Assembly: GCF_029945685.1 (NCBI RefSeq)
Contig: NZ_JAQSDA010000007.1
Location: forward strand, 124,001 to 188,000
Direction of reading: 5' to 3'
Length of the DNA: 64,000 nucleotides
DNA from: Polaromonas sp.
GTDB lineage: Bacteria > Pseudomonadota > Gammaproteobacteria > Burkholderiales > Burkholderiaceae_C
Shown: piece by piece, positions 15,707 to 24,391 of the stretch
How the letters are laid out: each line of letters starts with the position of its first letter
Position numbering within the stretch: the first letter of the stretch is position 1
The notes under the pieces: generated by a model
Told to the model about the DNA's origin: nothing
Seen by the model: only the letters and a program-made list of their open reading frames with translations
Databases searched by the model: none
Program-made: the position numbers and the translations under genes

Positions 15707-15899
15707 GGATGCGTGGACGCCGCGTTTGCGCGGGATAAATGAACAATCGGTCGCGTTGGGGAGGCCCAGGAAGCGTAGCCCGAAAAGGCACGAATCTTAA
15801 CAGTGCCGAATGTCTCAGTTGTGAGGGAATGAAACGTACGCGGCGTTCAGGGGCTGGTTTTCATATGGCGCATCGCGCAGCGACCGGGCCGGACCACGA

Positions 15900-15967
15900 G
15901 TTTGAGGCCCAATCGGCCGCCAGCCGAGGTCAGGCAAGCGCTGGCAGCTATGAATGCAGGAGCAAAA
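15900..15967 (+). repeat. Family A intergenic repeat
   Basis: Drifted forward copy (CCAATCGGCCGCCAGCC ... GGCAGCTATGAATGCAGG) between the thioesterase and minC. Confidence 0.55.
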
Positions 15968-15975
15968 GCAGCCCG

Positions 15976-16407
15976 TCAGGCGCTGGGCTGGATGTTGCGC
16001 GCGCTTCCCAGCAGGGTAGCGCACAAGGCCTCGTCGCCTGCGGCGTTGACCGCGTAAACGTCGGAGGCGCAGACCGTCAGCAGCTTGCCTGCGCTGACGA
16101 CGCGGCCGCGTGCGCGCAGCAGCACGCCCTGCGCAGGCGCGACCAGTTTCAGCGTGGCGTCCACCGTGGCGTTGATCCAGCCCGGCGCCAGCAGCGTGCC
16201 GGCGGCGGCCACGGCGGCGAAGTCGGCCGCGGCGAACACGGCGGTGGCCTGCAGCTGGCCAGGGCGAAAGCAGAAGCTGTCGAGCACCGGCATCTCGAGC
16301 TCGACCTCGCCCGGGGAAATGCGTTTGAAGACCAGGCCCAGGGTTTGCGCCATGGGCATGGCGAGCACGGCGCGCGCTAGCCGGGTGAAGTCGGGGGAAG
16401 TGTTCAT
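15976..16407 (-). CDS. PaaI-type hotdog-fold thioesterase
   Basis: A 143-residue hotdog-fold protein: a long central helix preceded by RISPGEVELEMPV and followed by QATAVFAAADFAAVAAAGTLL, then NATVDATLKLVAPAQG and the strand LLRARGRVVSAGK. The pattern matches PaaI/YiiD-type acyl-CoA thioesterases, substrate unknown. Its ATG overlaps the stop of the upstream MerR gene by four bases (ATGA), so both are made from one message and the regulator probably controls the pair. Confidence 0.72.
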   Translation of the reverse strand: MNTSPDFTRLARAVLAMPMAQTLGLVFKRISPGEVELEMPVLDSFCFRPGQLQATAVFAAADFAAVAAAGTLLAPGWINATVDATLKLVAPAQGVLLRARGRVVSAGKLLTVCASDVYAVNAAGDEALCATLLGSARNIQPSA

Positions 16408-16844
16408 GCGGCTGTCCTTTTGCGTGAGGGGGTGATGACCGGCCAGGGCGGCTTGGCCGACTTGGTGTTTGCCTGTGCATTTTTGGCCAGATGGTCGCGC
16501 TGGCGTTTTTTCATCCACGTGATGTGTTCGACCACTGCGCGGCGCTGGTCCTTGAGCTTGACCATCTGTGCATCGATGTCGGCCACGCGCTCCTGCATGG
16601 CTTGCAGCATGTCGTCAAAGGTCAGCCGGCCGCTGCGGTAGGCCGGCAGTTGTGCGGCGATCGCCTTGAGCGAAAAGCCGATGCGACGCGACATCGCGAT
16701 GAAGACGACCTCGCGCCGCATGGCCTCGGTGTAGTCGCGGTAGCCGCTGGGCCGGCGCGCGGGCAGCAGCAGGCCCAGCCTTTCGTAGTGGCGCAGGGCA
16801 TGGACGGAAACGCCGGTCTGGGCGGCCAATTCGGAGATCTGCAT
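16404..16844 (-). CDS. MerR-family transcriptional regulator
   Basis: 146 residues: winged helix-turn-helix ISELAAQTGVSVHALRHYERLGLL, the wing RRPSGYRDYTEA, then a long dimerisation coiled coil (DDMLQAMQERVADIDAQMVKLKDQR). It lacks the Cys pairs of metal-sensing members, so an organic effector is more likely. It is co-transcribed with the downstream thioesterase through a 4-base overlap. Confidence 0.85.
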   Translation of the reverse strand: MQISELAAQTGVSVHALRHYERLGLLLPARRPSGYRDYTEAMRREVVFIAMSRRIGFSLKAIAAQLPAYRSGRLTFDDMLQAMQERVADIDAQMVKLKDQRRAVVEHITWMKKRQRDHLAKNAQANTKSAKPPWPVITPSRKRTAA

Positions 16845-17027
16845 GAAAGGCAGCTTAGCAAGCCTCGTCCTGCGCGAAGCTTGGGCCGGCGGCTCCGGCT
16901 GTCGCCTCGGCGTCTACCCTCACAGACGGGTCCTACATCCATGCGGCTTGACAACCCTCAAGTGCCGGCCCGCAGTGCGGCCTATATTGAAAGGGTGGGT
17001 TGGTGTATCTGACCCCAAGGAGTACTT

Positions 17028-17369
17028 ATGACGATCAAGCCATCTTCAGTCGCCGCGTTGTTGTGCACGGCATTCTTGCTCGGTGCTGGCCTGGTGCGGG
17101 CGCAACCCAGCACCATGCCCGACAACGCCACCAAGGTACCCCCAGAAATGGGAGTGAAGCCGCCCCTGCGCGGCGCCAGTGCGGCCAAACCCGCCGATCT
17201 CAAGCCGCGCATGCGGCCGGAACTGAAACCGCGCATGAAATCCGACGAACTCATTCCTGAAATGCGCTCCGAGCAGCGGCCGGAGATGAGCCCGGGCATG
17301 CAGCCGAACAGCCAGAAACCACTGCGGACGGACGCCAACACCAAACGCGGCGGAACTCCGGCCAATTGA
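17028..17369 (+). CDS. Secreted Pro/Met-rich small protein
   Basis: 113 residues: a signal peptide ending LVRAQ, then a low-complexity tail with repeated short units such as LKPRMRPELKPRMKSDELIPEM and MRSEQRPEMSPGM. Regular Met spacing could suit metal binding, but this is only a guess. I do not recognise a family. The next gene, ten bases downstream, encodes another proline-rich secreted protein, so the two form a small operon. Confidence 0.6.
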   Translation: MTIKPSSVAALLCTAFLLGAGLVRAQPSTMPDNATKVPPEMGVKPPLRGASAAKPADLKPRMRPELKPRMKSDELIPEMRSEQRPEMSPGMQPNSQKPLRTDANTKRGGTPAN

Positions 17370-17378
17370 GGGGGCGAC

Positions 17379-17693
17379 ATGATCAAGAACTCTTCGTTGC
17401 TGCTGGCCCTGCTGCTGGGCAGTGGCCTGGCGGCCGCGCAAAACCAGCCCCCCACGCCGGGCATCAACCGCAACCCGGCCTACCGGGAGCAATTGCCGCC
17501 CAATCCGGTGCCCCCGCCCGACGCGCGTGACACGGTGGTGCCCAATCCAGGCCCCGGTGACCCGCGCGACTCGGACACGCGCCCTGTGTCGCCGTCGGCT
17601 GTGACCGACGGCCGGGAAACAGCCATTCCGGGGTCCGCCAGCACCGGGCCCACCAACCCGGTCACACCCGCGCCAGGGAGTACCCGGCCTTAA
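17379..17693 (+). CDS. Secreted proline-rich small protein
   Basis: 104 residues: a signal peptide (SSLLLALLLGSGLAAAQ) and a mature part made almost wholly of Pro, Asn, Asp, Gly, Thr and Ser with PNPVPPPDARDTVVPNPGPG. It looks disordered and periplasmic or surface-exposed. It ends four bases past the start of the convergent UdgX stop, so the two genes overlap tail to tail. The function is unknown. Confidence 0.58.
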   Translation: MIKNSSLLLALLLGSGLAAAQNQPPTPGINRNPAYREQLPPNPVPPPDARDTVVPNPGPGDPRDSDTRPVSPSAVTDGRETAIPGSASTGPTNPVTPAPGSTRP

Positions 17694-19309
17694 ACGATTT
17701 CGCCGTTGAGCACGGAAAGGTCGGCCAGCCAGGCGGCATAGGCCGCTTCGCGTTCTTCAGCAGGCATGCGCAGCAGGGCCGAGGGGTGCAGGGTAACCAG
17801 CACCTTGCGGCCGTCATCGCGCTCGAGAATCTGGCCGCGGTGGGCCATCACGGGCACAGCGCGGCCCAGCAGGGACCGCGCTGCGGTTGCGCCCAGCGCC
17901 ACCAGCAGACCGGGCTGCACCATGGCGATTTCGTCGTCCAGCCAGTGCTGGCAGGCAGCGGCTTCGCGCTGGCTTGGCGTCTTGTGGATGCGGCGCTTGC
18001 CGCGCAACTCGTACTTGAAATGTTTCACTGCGTTGGAGACAAAGACCTGCTCGCGCTGAATGCCGAGCTCGTCGAAGGCGCGGTCCAGCAACTGGCCGGC
18101 CGGGCCGACAAACGGCCGGCCCAGCAGGTCCTCCTGGTCGCCGGGTTGCTCGCCGACAAACATCAGCTTCGCCAGCAGCGACCCTTCGCCGCCGACGGAC
18201 TGGGTGGCGCAGGCGCCGATGGGGCATTCGCGGCAATGGTTGGTGGCTTCACGCAGCTGCGCCAGCGAACGCTCGGGGGCGTCTTCATCGGACGCCATGG
18301 TCACGGGCAAGACCTTGATGGTCGGCAGGCGCCGCTTTGGGCCGGCGGCCACGTCATCGACCATGCGGGCGCTGCGCGCGTGTGCGCCGGCGGCCAGTGG
18401 CGCGATCAGCGCGGCCTCGGGCAGGTTGTGCCAGTACTTGCGCGGCATTTCCTTTTGCATCATCTTCATCTTCAGGCGCGCAGGGTTGAAGATGTTTTCG
18501 TAATAGGTGAGCCAGAGTTTCTCGCCGGCGTCGGGCGGCGGTGCGTCGCTTTTGCTGGCGCCGGGCCCGAAGCGCAGTTGGGCCAGCCCGCCGCCGGGCC
18601 GCCCCAAGGCGGGCGACGCCCCCTCGGGGGGCAGCGAGGACACAAAGTGCCGAGCGTGGGGGCGTATGTAATCCCATTGGATGCTGCGTTCGGGCGTGAG
18701 TACGGCCCAGCGCATCTGCGTGAAGCGGCGCGCAAAAAACGGCGCGATCGCCTCGACGATGTGGTGCTCTGGCTCGAACCACGCCACATGCAGCGGGCCG
18801 CCCTCGGGATGGTTGCGAAAGGTCTCGTCCTGTACCGTGCGAAAGCGCACAAAGGCCTTCATCTTGTGCATGTCCCGGCGCACGGCCTGCGCCATGTGCC
18901 CGGCCTTGATCATGTCGGCGTCCAGCGGGTCGTGCCGCAGGCCGGGCTCGTGCACCAGCCGCCACAGGATGCGATAGAGCAGGCCGAAACGGCTGGCGTC
19001 GCTGTGCAGGATGGCGGTTTCGCAGAGGGTGACGTATTCGGGCGGCACGCTGACCGGCGGGGCGTTGGCAAAGGCGGCGTTGTGGATGGCGGTGGTGGCC
19101 GCGACGGCGCCGGCCAGGGGTGAGGCAAACAGGTCCTGCACGGGGGTGTCGCTGCTGTGCCAGCTGACCTGCTCGGGCAGCATCTGCTGCGCCAGCAGGG
19201 CGCGCGCCGCACGCCGGAACCCTTCGAGGTCGGCCGGGCCCTGCAGGGTCACCGGCAACAGGGCCTGCGGGAAAAGATCGTTTGTCAGCAGGTCATTCAT
19301 CACGCCCAT
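17690..19309 (-). CDS. DUF4130 domain fused to UdgX-type uracil-DNA glycosylase
   Basis: 539 residues. The N-terminal half resembles DUF4130 (RRDMHKMKAFVRFRTVQDE, WFEPEHHIVEAIAPFFARRF). From about residue 345 there is a family-4-like uracil-DNA glycosylase: Fe-S cysteines CRECPIGAC, motif A GEQPGDQED, and motif B HPSALLRMP. KRRIH at about residues 438-442 is the UdgX-specific loop whose His becomes covalently linked to the abasic site after uracil removal. The gene overlaps the radical SAM gene upstream and shares its SOS-controlled promoter. A family D repeat lies in the linker between the domains. The start may be 19309 or 19300. Confidence 0.85.
   Translation of the reverse strand: MGVMNDLLTNDLFPQALLPVTLQGPADLEGFRRAARALLAQQMLPEQVSWHSSDTPVQDLFASPLAGAVAATTAIHNAAFANAPPVSVPPEYVTLCETAILHSDASRFGLLYRILWRLVHEPGLRHDPLDADMIKAGHMAQAVRRDMHKMKAFVRFRTVQDETFRNHPEGGPLHVAWFEPEHHIVEAIAPFFARRFTQMRWAVLTPERSIQWDYIRPHARHFVSSLPPEGASPALGRPGGGLAQLRFGPGASKSDAPPPDAGEKLWLTYYENIFNPARLKMKMMQKEMPRKYWHNLPEAALIAPLAAGAHARSARMVDDVAAGPKRRLPTIKVLPVTMASDEDAPERSLAQLREATNHCRECPIGACATQSVGGEGSLLAKLMFVGEQPGDQEDLLGRPFVGPAGQLLDRAFDELGIQREQVFVSNAVKHFKYELRGKRRIHKTPSQREAAACQHWLDDEIAMVQPGLLVALGATAARSLLGRAVPVMAHRGQILERDDGRKVLVTLHPSALLRMPAEEREAAYAAWLADLSVLNGEIV
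18590..18663 (-). repeat. Family D repeat inside a coding sequence
   Basis: GACGCCCCCTCGGGGGGCAG and a following CGAGCGTGGGGGC-type end match the repeats at 25477-25566 and 39442-39530. Here it is read through in frame and encodes a Pro/Gly-rich linker stretch of the UdgX protein. Confidence 0.6.
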
Positions 19310-20733
19310 GCCAGAGTCCTTTCTTTGCGGAGCGCCTCGGCGCCTGAGTCCGATGGTGCGCCCGATGGCGCGAGCGGGCGTGTAGGCAAAGGTGCCGACA
19401 GCGTGGGCGCCGCCGCCGCGCCGATGGGGTCGTCAAACAGGTCGGACTGCACTGCGCGCGGCGCGAGCCGGGCCGCCAGGCCTGCGGCGTCAAGGCTGGC
19501 GCCGGGCTGGTGGTCGGCCAGCAGCACAAAGGGCAGCACTTTCCTGAGCGGCACATGCAGGCGCAGAAGGTCGTCGGCACGCAGCCGCCGCACGCGGCGC
19601 GTCTGCAGGATGCGTGCGACCGCCTTGACACCGAGGCCGGGCACGCGCAGCAGCAGCTCACGCGGCGCGCGGTTGAGGTCTACCGGGAACTGGCCGCGGT
19701 GCGACAGGGCCCAGGCGAGTTTGGGGTCCATGTCCAGCGACAACATGCCGCTGCCCGCAGCACCGGTACCGGGACCGGCCGGCACGATCTCGTCATGCGC
19801 AAAGCCGTAAAAACGCATCAACCAGTCGGCCTGGTAGAGCCGGTGTTCGCGGATCAGCGGCGGCTGGCGCAGGGGCAGGCGCTGCGAGGCGTCGGGGATC
19901 GGGCTGAAGGCCGAGTAATACACACGCCGCAGCCGGTAGGCGCCGTACAGCGTGGCGCTGGCCTGCAGGATGGTGCTGTCGCTGGTGGCGTCGGCGCCGA
20001 CGATCATCTGCGTGCTCTGGCCGGCCGGCGCAAAACGCGGCGCGGCGCTGCGGCCCGCCTTCAGTGAACGCGGCAGCGAGATCACGCTGGTGCGTGCGTC
20101 ATCGTGGGCGGCGCCGCGCGCTTCGTCGATGTGCACGCGCATGCGGGCCATGGAGCGCTTGATGGCGGCGCTGTCTTTTTCGGGCGCGAGCGCCTGCAGG
20201 CCTTCGACCGTGGGCAGCTCGACGTTGATGCTCAGGCGGTCGGCGTACAGCCCGGCACGGGCGAGAAGCTCGGGCGAGGCATCGGGAATGGTCTTGAGGT
20301 GGATGTAGCCGCGAAAGTCATGCTCTTCACGCAGCACGCGCGCGACCTCGACCACGCGCTCCATGGTGTAGTCGGGGCTCTGGATGATGCCCGAGGACAG
20401 GAACAGGCCCTCGATGCAGTTGCGGCGGTAGAAGTCGAGCGTGAGCTGCACCACCTCGTCCACCGAAAAGCGGGCGCGCGGCACATTGCTGCTGACGCGG
20501 TTGACGCAGTACACGCAGTCGTAGGTGCAGAAATTGGTGAAGAGGATTTTCAGCAGCGAGATGCAGCGGCCGTCGGGCGCATAGCTGTGGCAGATGCCGG
20601 AACCCCCGGTCGAACCGATGCCCTTGCCGCCCACCGAGTTGCGGCTCGTGCTGCCGCTGGACGCACAGGAGGCGTCGTATTTGGCCGCGTCCGCCAGGAT
20701 CGCGAGCTTGCGCTGGGTGGTGGTGAAAGACAC
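19300..20733 (-). CDS. Putative DNA modification/repair radical SAM protein
   Basis: About 477 residues. CTYDCVYC is the CX3CX2C cluster motif of radical SAM enzymes; ILADAAKYDASCASSG at the N-terminus and a C-terminal helix-hairpin-helix (LLLRVPGLGVKAVARILQTRR) match the UDG-linked radical SAM family (TIGR03916 as I recall it), whose reaction is unknown but which always sits beside a uracil-DNA glycosylase. That partner follows directly, overlapping the stop. The only good start is GTG 20733, next to two LexA boxes and a TATATT -10, implying an almost leaderless message. The longer frame lacks any start codon with a binding site. Confidence 0.85.
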   Translation of the reverse strand: MSFTTTQRKLAILADAAKYDASCASSGSTSRNSVGGKGIGSTGGSGICHSYAPDGRCISLLKILFTNFCTYDCVYCVNRVSSNVPRARFSVDEVVQLTLDFYRRNCIEGLFLSSGIIQSPDYTMERVVEVARVLREEHDFRGYIHLKTIPDASPELLARAGLYADRLSINVELPTVEGLQALAPEKDSAAIKRSMARMRVHIDEARGAAHDDARTSVISLPRSLKAGRSAAPRFAPAGQSTQMIVGADATSDSTILQASATLYGAYRLRRVYYSAFSPIPDASQRLPLRQPPLIREHRLYQADWLMRFYGFAHDEIVPAGPGTGAAGSGMLSLDMDPKLAWALSHRGQFPVDLNRAPRELLLRVPGLGVKAVARILQTRRVRRLRADDLLRLHVPLRKVLPFVLLADHQPGASLDAAGLAARLAPRAVQSDLFDDPIGAAAAPTLSAPLPTRPLAPSGAPSDSGAEALRKERTLAWA

Positions 20734-20748
20734 TGTATCAATATACAG
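20733..20748. promoter_or_regulatory. LexA (SOS) box, proximal
   Basis: CTGTATCAATATACAG fits the LexA consensus CTGT-N8-ACAG exactly. It overlaps the likely -10 (TATATT on the minus strand) and abuts the GTG start of the radical SAM gene. Confidence 0.82.
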
Positions 20749-20764
20749 CAATGCCAGAAAAAAG

Positions 20765-20780
20765 CTGTATTTATTTACAG
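20765..20780. promoter_or_regulatory. LexA (SOS) box, distal
   Basis: CTGTATTTATTTACAG is a second exact CTGT-N8-ACAG site, 32 bases (three helical turns) from the first. Confidence 0.82.
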
Positions 20781-20810
20781 TAAATCCCTGTCCCCGAAAA
20801 GGCCATGAAT

Positions 20811-20860
20811 GCTGCGTTATTGATAGCTGCTTGCGCCCGTCTGGCAAGGGCTGGTGGCCA
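20811..20860 (-). repeat. Family A intergenic repeat
   Basis: Reverse copy (GCGTTATTGATAGCTGCTTGC) just upstream of the SOS boxes, between the repair pair and ybhN. Confidence 0.65.
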
Positions 20861-20894
20861 GAATGGCTACTGTCCGTAGGCGGGACGAGCCTGG

Positions 20895-21902
20895 TCAGGC
20901 TTGCGGTAGCGGCGCCCCGGCCGTGGCCGGCGACCGGGCGCGGGCTTCCACGACAAGAAAGGCTGCGGTGGCCACGGCCAGCGGCGCCAGGTAATACAGG
21001 CCGCGGTAGACCACCAGGGCGGCCAGCAGCTCGTGGCGCGGCGTCTGGTGCGACAGCAGGGCGACAAACACGGCTTCGAGCACGCCCAGACCGGCCGGGA
21101 CGTGGGTGATGACGCCGGCCACCGCGCCGACCAGCAGCACGCTGACCACGGTGGGGTAGTCAATTTTCTGCTGCAGCAGCAAAAAGATCACGCCGCCCAT
21201 GATCATCCAGTTGGCGGCGCCCATGCACAGCTGCAGCAGCGCCATGCGCGGCGAAGGCAGCACCAGCTCCTGATTGCGCAGGGTGAAGCTGCGCCGGCGC
21301 GAGAAGGCGCACACAAGCAGGTAGGCCAGGCTCACGGCCAGCAGCACAAAGCCCGCGATCTGCAGCCCGCCGGTGCCGACTTTCCAGCCCGGTGGAAGCG
21401 CTGGCGTGTGAAATGAGAACAGGACCCCGGCCAGCAGCAGGTAGCCCATCCAGTTGGTCAGCATGCTCAGCGACATGACGCGGGTGATGACTCCCACGGC
21501 CAGGCCCAGCCTTGAATACAGCCGGTAGCGCAGCGCGACCCCGCCGACCAGCGAGCCCAGGTTGAGGTTGAGTACATAACTGATGAAGGTGACCAGCATC
21601 ACGGTGGGTATGGGCAAGGTGTGGCCGGTGTAATGGCGCCCCAGCAGGTCAAAGCAGCTGTACAGCGCCAGGCTGAGTGCCGCGAGGGCGGCAGCACCGA
21701 GCAGTGCGGGCAAGGGGTAGTCGGCCAGCGACGCAAGCACCTGATGCCACTCGATGGCCCGTGCCTGCTCGACCAGCAGCCAGGCGACCAGGGAAAAAAA
21801 CACCAGCGTTGCCGTGCGTTTGAACCAGGGCCACCAGACCTTGCCGGTCATGCCGGTTTTCTGGGGCCCGCGCTGGCCCGGCAAGGCGGGCGGGATGTTC
21901 AT
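20895..21902 (-). CDS. ybhN: YbhN/LPG-synthase transmembrane family protein
   Basis: 335 residues with about eight hydrophobic spans and the flippase-like family signature: SYVLNLNLGSLVGGVALRYRLYSR, ITRVMSLSMLTNW, and HVPAGLGVLEAVFVALL near the C-terminus. These proteins resemble the membrane half of lysylphosphatidylglycerol synthases without the transferase domain. The gene overlaps clsB by four bases, and the ybhP-clsB-ybhN order is the same as in enteric bacteria, pointing to cardiolipin or membrane lipid handling. Confidence 0.87.
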   Translation of the reverse strand: MNIPPALPGQRGPQKTGMTGKVWWPWFKRTATLVFFSLVAWLLVEQARAIEWHQVLASLADYPLPALLGAAALAALSLALYSCFDLLGRHYTGHTLPIPTVMLVTFISYVLNLNLGSLVGGVALRYRLYSRLGLAVGVITRVMSLSMLTNWMGYLLLAGVLFSFHTPALPPGWKVGTGGLQIAGFVLLAVSLAYLLVCAFSRRRSFTLRNQELVLPSPRMALLQLCMGAANWMIMGGVIFLLLQQKIDYPTVVSVLLVGAVAGVITHVPAGLGVLEAVFVALLSHQTPRHELLAALVVYRGLYYLAPLAVATAAFLVVEARARSPATAGAPLPQA

Positions 21903-23176
21903 GAGACCCGGCCTTCGTTGACATGGCTGACTTTCGTGTCCACCCCGGTCTGGCCCAGCAGCTTTTCGGCCAGGGTCAGGCGCGGCGTGTGGGCCGGCAG
22001 CCAGCCGAACCAGGCCGGGTAGCGACGCAGCAGATGAAAGACAAAAAAGCTGCGCAGGCTGACCCAGAGGCCGGTTTCGGCCACGTCGCTGGCCCGGATC
22101 AGCGTGCAGCTGTTTTGCATCAGCTGCTCAAGGTGTTCGCCCAGATGCTGGTTGAAGGCGCCGTCCTTGATGATGATGTTGGCCTCCAGGTTCAGCGACA
22201 GACTGAGCGGGTCGAGGTTGCTGGAGCCGATGGTGGACCATTCGTCGTCGGTCAGCGCAACCTTGCCGTGCAGCGGGCGCTCGTGGTATTCGTGGATCTT
22301 CACACCGGCCGCCAGCAGGTGGTGGTACAGCAGGCCGGCGGCGATCTTGACAATCGGCATGTCGGGCTCGCCCTGCAGGATGAGGTGCACATCCACGCCG
22401 CGCCGCGCTGCCTTGCGCAGCTGCCGGAGCAGGCGGTAGCCCGGGAAAAAGTAGGCGTTGGCAATGATGACGCGGCGGCGCGCGCCGCGGATGGCGATGC
22501 GGTAATGGCGCTCGATGTCGTTGCGGTGGTTCACGTTGTCACGTGTCACGAAGAGGGCATCGCAGGGGCCGGCGGCCGGCATCGGGGTGCTGGTGGGCGA
22601 GGTTGCGGTGGCCGGCCGGCGCTTGAGAAGCCGGGCCAGGCGGCTGCCAGGCGCTGGCGGCTGCTGGCCGAGCAGGAGCTGGGCCAACACGAACTGGTGC
22701 ACCTCGGCGACCAGCGGCCCTTCCATTTCAACCGCATAGTCCTGCTTGGCCTCGGGCCCGAAGTCGGCCAGATGGTCGGCCGAATAATTGATGCCGCCGA
22801 CAAAGGCGCGTTTGCCGTCGATCACCACGATCTTGCGGTGCATGCGGCGAAACAGGTTGGTGCGGTAGCCCCACAGGCGCGGGCTGGGGTCGAACACATG
22901 CACCCGCACGCCGGCCTGCGTGAGCCCCAGGATGAAGGCCGGTGAGAGGTCCGGGGAGCCGTAGCCGTCGATGGTGATGTCGACCTGCACGCCGCGCCGC
23001 GCCGCGCTGATCAAGGCCTGCTGCAGCGCCAGGCCGACCTTGTCTTCAAACAGGATGAAGGTCTCCAGCAGCACCTCGTGCCCGGCCGCTGCGATGCATT
23101 CGAACACCCGCGGGAAAAAAGCCTCGCCGTTTTCCAGCAGGGTGAAGCGGTTGCCGGCGACCCAGCGACCGTTCAT
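21899..23176 (-). CDS. clsB: Cardiolipin synthase B
   Basis: 425 residues of the phospholipase D superfamily with two HKD motifs: HRKIVVIDGKRAFVGGIN and HGKVALTDDEWSTIGSSN. It lacks the N-terminal transmembrane helices of ClsA and matches the shorter ClsB (YbhO) type, which makes cardiolipin from phosphatidylglycerol. The middle has a Pro/Thr/Ser-rich insert (about residues 190-215). It is co-transcribed with the endonuclease-like gene upstream and overlaps ybhN downstream. Confidence 0.92.
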   Translation of the reverse strand: MNGRWVAGNRFTLLENGEAFFPRVFECIAAAGHEVLLETFILFEDKVGLALQQALISAARRGVQVDITIDGYGSPDLSPAFILGLTQAGVRVHVFDPSPRLWGYRTNLFRRMHRKIVVIDGKRAFVGGINYSADHLADFGPEAKQDYAVEMEGPLVAEVHQFVLAQLLLGQQPPAPGSRLARLLKRRPATATSPTSTPMPAAGPCDALFVTRDNVNHRNDIERHYRIAIRGARRRVIIANAYFFPGYRLLRQLRKAARRGVDVHLILQGEPDMPIVKIAAGLLYHHLLAAGVKIHEYHERPLHGKVALTDDEWSTIGSSNLDPLSLSLNLEANIIIKDGAFNQHLGEHLEQLMQNSCTLIRASDVAETGLWVSLRSFFVFHLLRRYPAWFGWLPAHTPRLTLAEKLLGQTGVDTKVSHVNEGRVS

Positions 23177-23211
23177 GCGTTGATCTTTCGAGCCGGCCCC
23201 TGGCGCATGCT

Positions 23212-24087
23212 TCAGAACTCGATCTCGGCGGCCAGGGGAGCGTGATCCGACAGGTGCGACCAGGGCTTGGGCGGCAGCACGACGGGCGAATGGCCGATCG
23301 CGTTGCGCACATAGATGCGGTCCAGCGACAGCACCGGAAAACGCGCCGGGAAGGTGCGTGCCGCCTTGCCGTTGGCATTGACGAAGACTTCATGCATGGC
23401 GGCGCCCTTTTCGAGCACCGCGTGGGCGCGGCGCCGCCAGTCGTTGAAGTCGCCTGCCGCGATCACCGGCGCGCTGGCCGGGATGTCCTTGTGCACCATG
23501 TCGCAGAGCATGTGCAGCTGCTTGAGCCGGTGAGATTCAGCCAGGCCCAGGTGCACGCAGATGGCGTGGACATGGGTGTCGCGCCCGGGTACTTCCAGCA
23601 CGCAGTGCAGCAGGCCGCGGCGCTCGGGGCCGCTGATGGACACGTCGCGGTTCTCGAAGTGGACAATGGGAAACTTCGACAGCACGGCATTGCCGTGGTG
23701 GCCGTTGGTGTACACGGCGTTGCGGCCGTAGGCAAACTGCGGCCAGATGGAGTCGGCCAGGAATTCGTAGTGCGGCGTGGCCGGGTAGTTGGCGACGCGG
23801 CTTTCGTTCCGGGCGTGGGTGCCGGTGACCTCCTGCAGGAATACCACGTCGGCGCCGACCGTGCGCACCGCTTCGCGCAGCTCATGCAGGATGAACTTGC
23901 GGTTGAAGAAGGTGAAGCCTTTGTGGATGTTGACCGTCAGGACCTTGATGGAAAAACTCAATGCGGCCGTGGCAAGGGCCTGCTGGGTCTGCGCCAGTGC
24001 ATCGGCCTCGTCGGGCGGCGCATTCACCACGGAGACGGAGGGTGCGACGGGCTCGCTGGGCTTGAGAGGCGTTTCGGAAGAGGGCAT
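23212..24087 (-). CDS. ybhP: YbhP-like endonuclease/exonuclease/phosphatase family protein
   Basis: 291 residues with the EEP fold motifs: [25 protein letters not shown] (metal-binding Glu), AAGDFNDW, and [11 protein letters not shown] (catalytic Asp-His). The first 60 residues are a low-complexity tail. EEP members cleave phosphodiesters in DNA, inositol phosphates or lipids; the operon with clsB suggests a lipid-linked role, but the substrate is not known. Start ATG 24087 chosen because the upstream frame is Pro/Arg-rich and unlike a protein. Confidence 0.82.
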   Translation of the reverse strand: MPSSETPLKPSEPVAPSVSVVNAPPDEADALAQTQQALATAALSFSIKVLTVNIHKGFTFFNRKFILHELREAVRTVGADVVFLQEVTGTHARNESRVANYPATPHYEFLADSIWPQFAYGRNAVYTNGHHGNAVLSKFPIVHFENRDVSISGPERRGLLHCVLEVPGRDTHVHAICVHLGLAESHRLKQLHMLCDMVHKDIPASAPVIAAGDFNDWRRRAHAVLEKGAAMHEVFVNANGKAARTFPARFPVLSLDRIYVRNAIGHSPVVLPPKPWSHLSDHAPLAAEIEF

Positions 24088-24391
24088 GGCGCGGCAAGAT
24101 GGGCAAAACGCTATTGTCGCGCGGCCGTGCCCAAAGGCTGTAGGACAGCAAGCCCATTTGCCGTGTGGCGGGGCTTTCTCCCGTATGTCAAGCCTCTGTA
24201 AAGGTTGGCGTCCTACGCCCTTCAGGGGGCCTTTCCGGCAGGCCCGAGCCGGCCTGGGCCGTAGATTCGAGTTACCCGGTTCCGACAAGGGCTGGCGTCT
24301 GCAGATGCCTTTCGGGTGCCTGCAGGCTGGCAGTTACTTCAGAAGGTCACGACCTGTCCGGACCTGCCTGTTTCATCACAAGGAGTTTGAA
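24088..24391. other. Divergent intergenic region without a gene
   Basis: About 300 bases between ybhP and the secreted protein gene. It holds a GTCCTAC heptamer at 24210-24216 and GC-rich imperfect hairpins, but no convincing promoter boxes or RNA gene that I can name. Confidence 0.4.
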
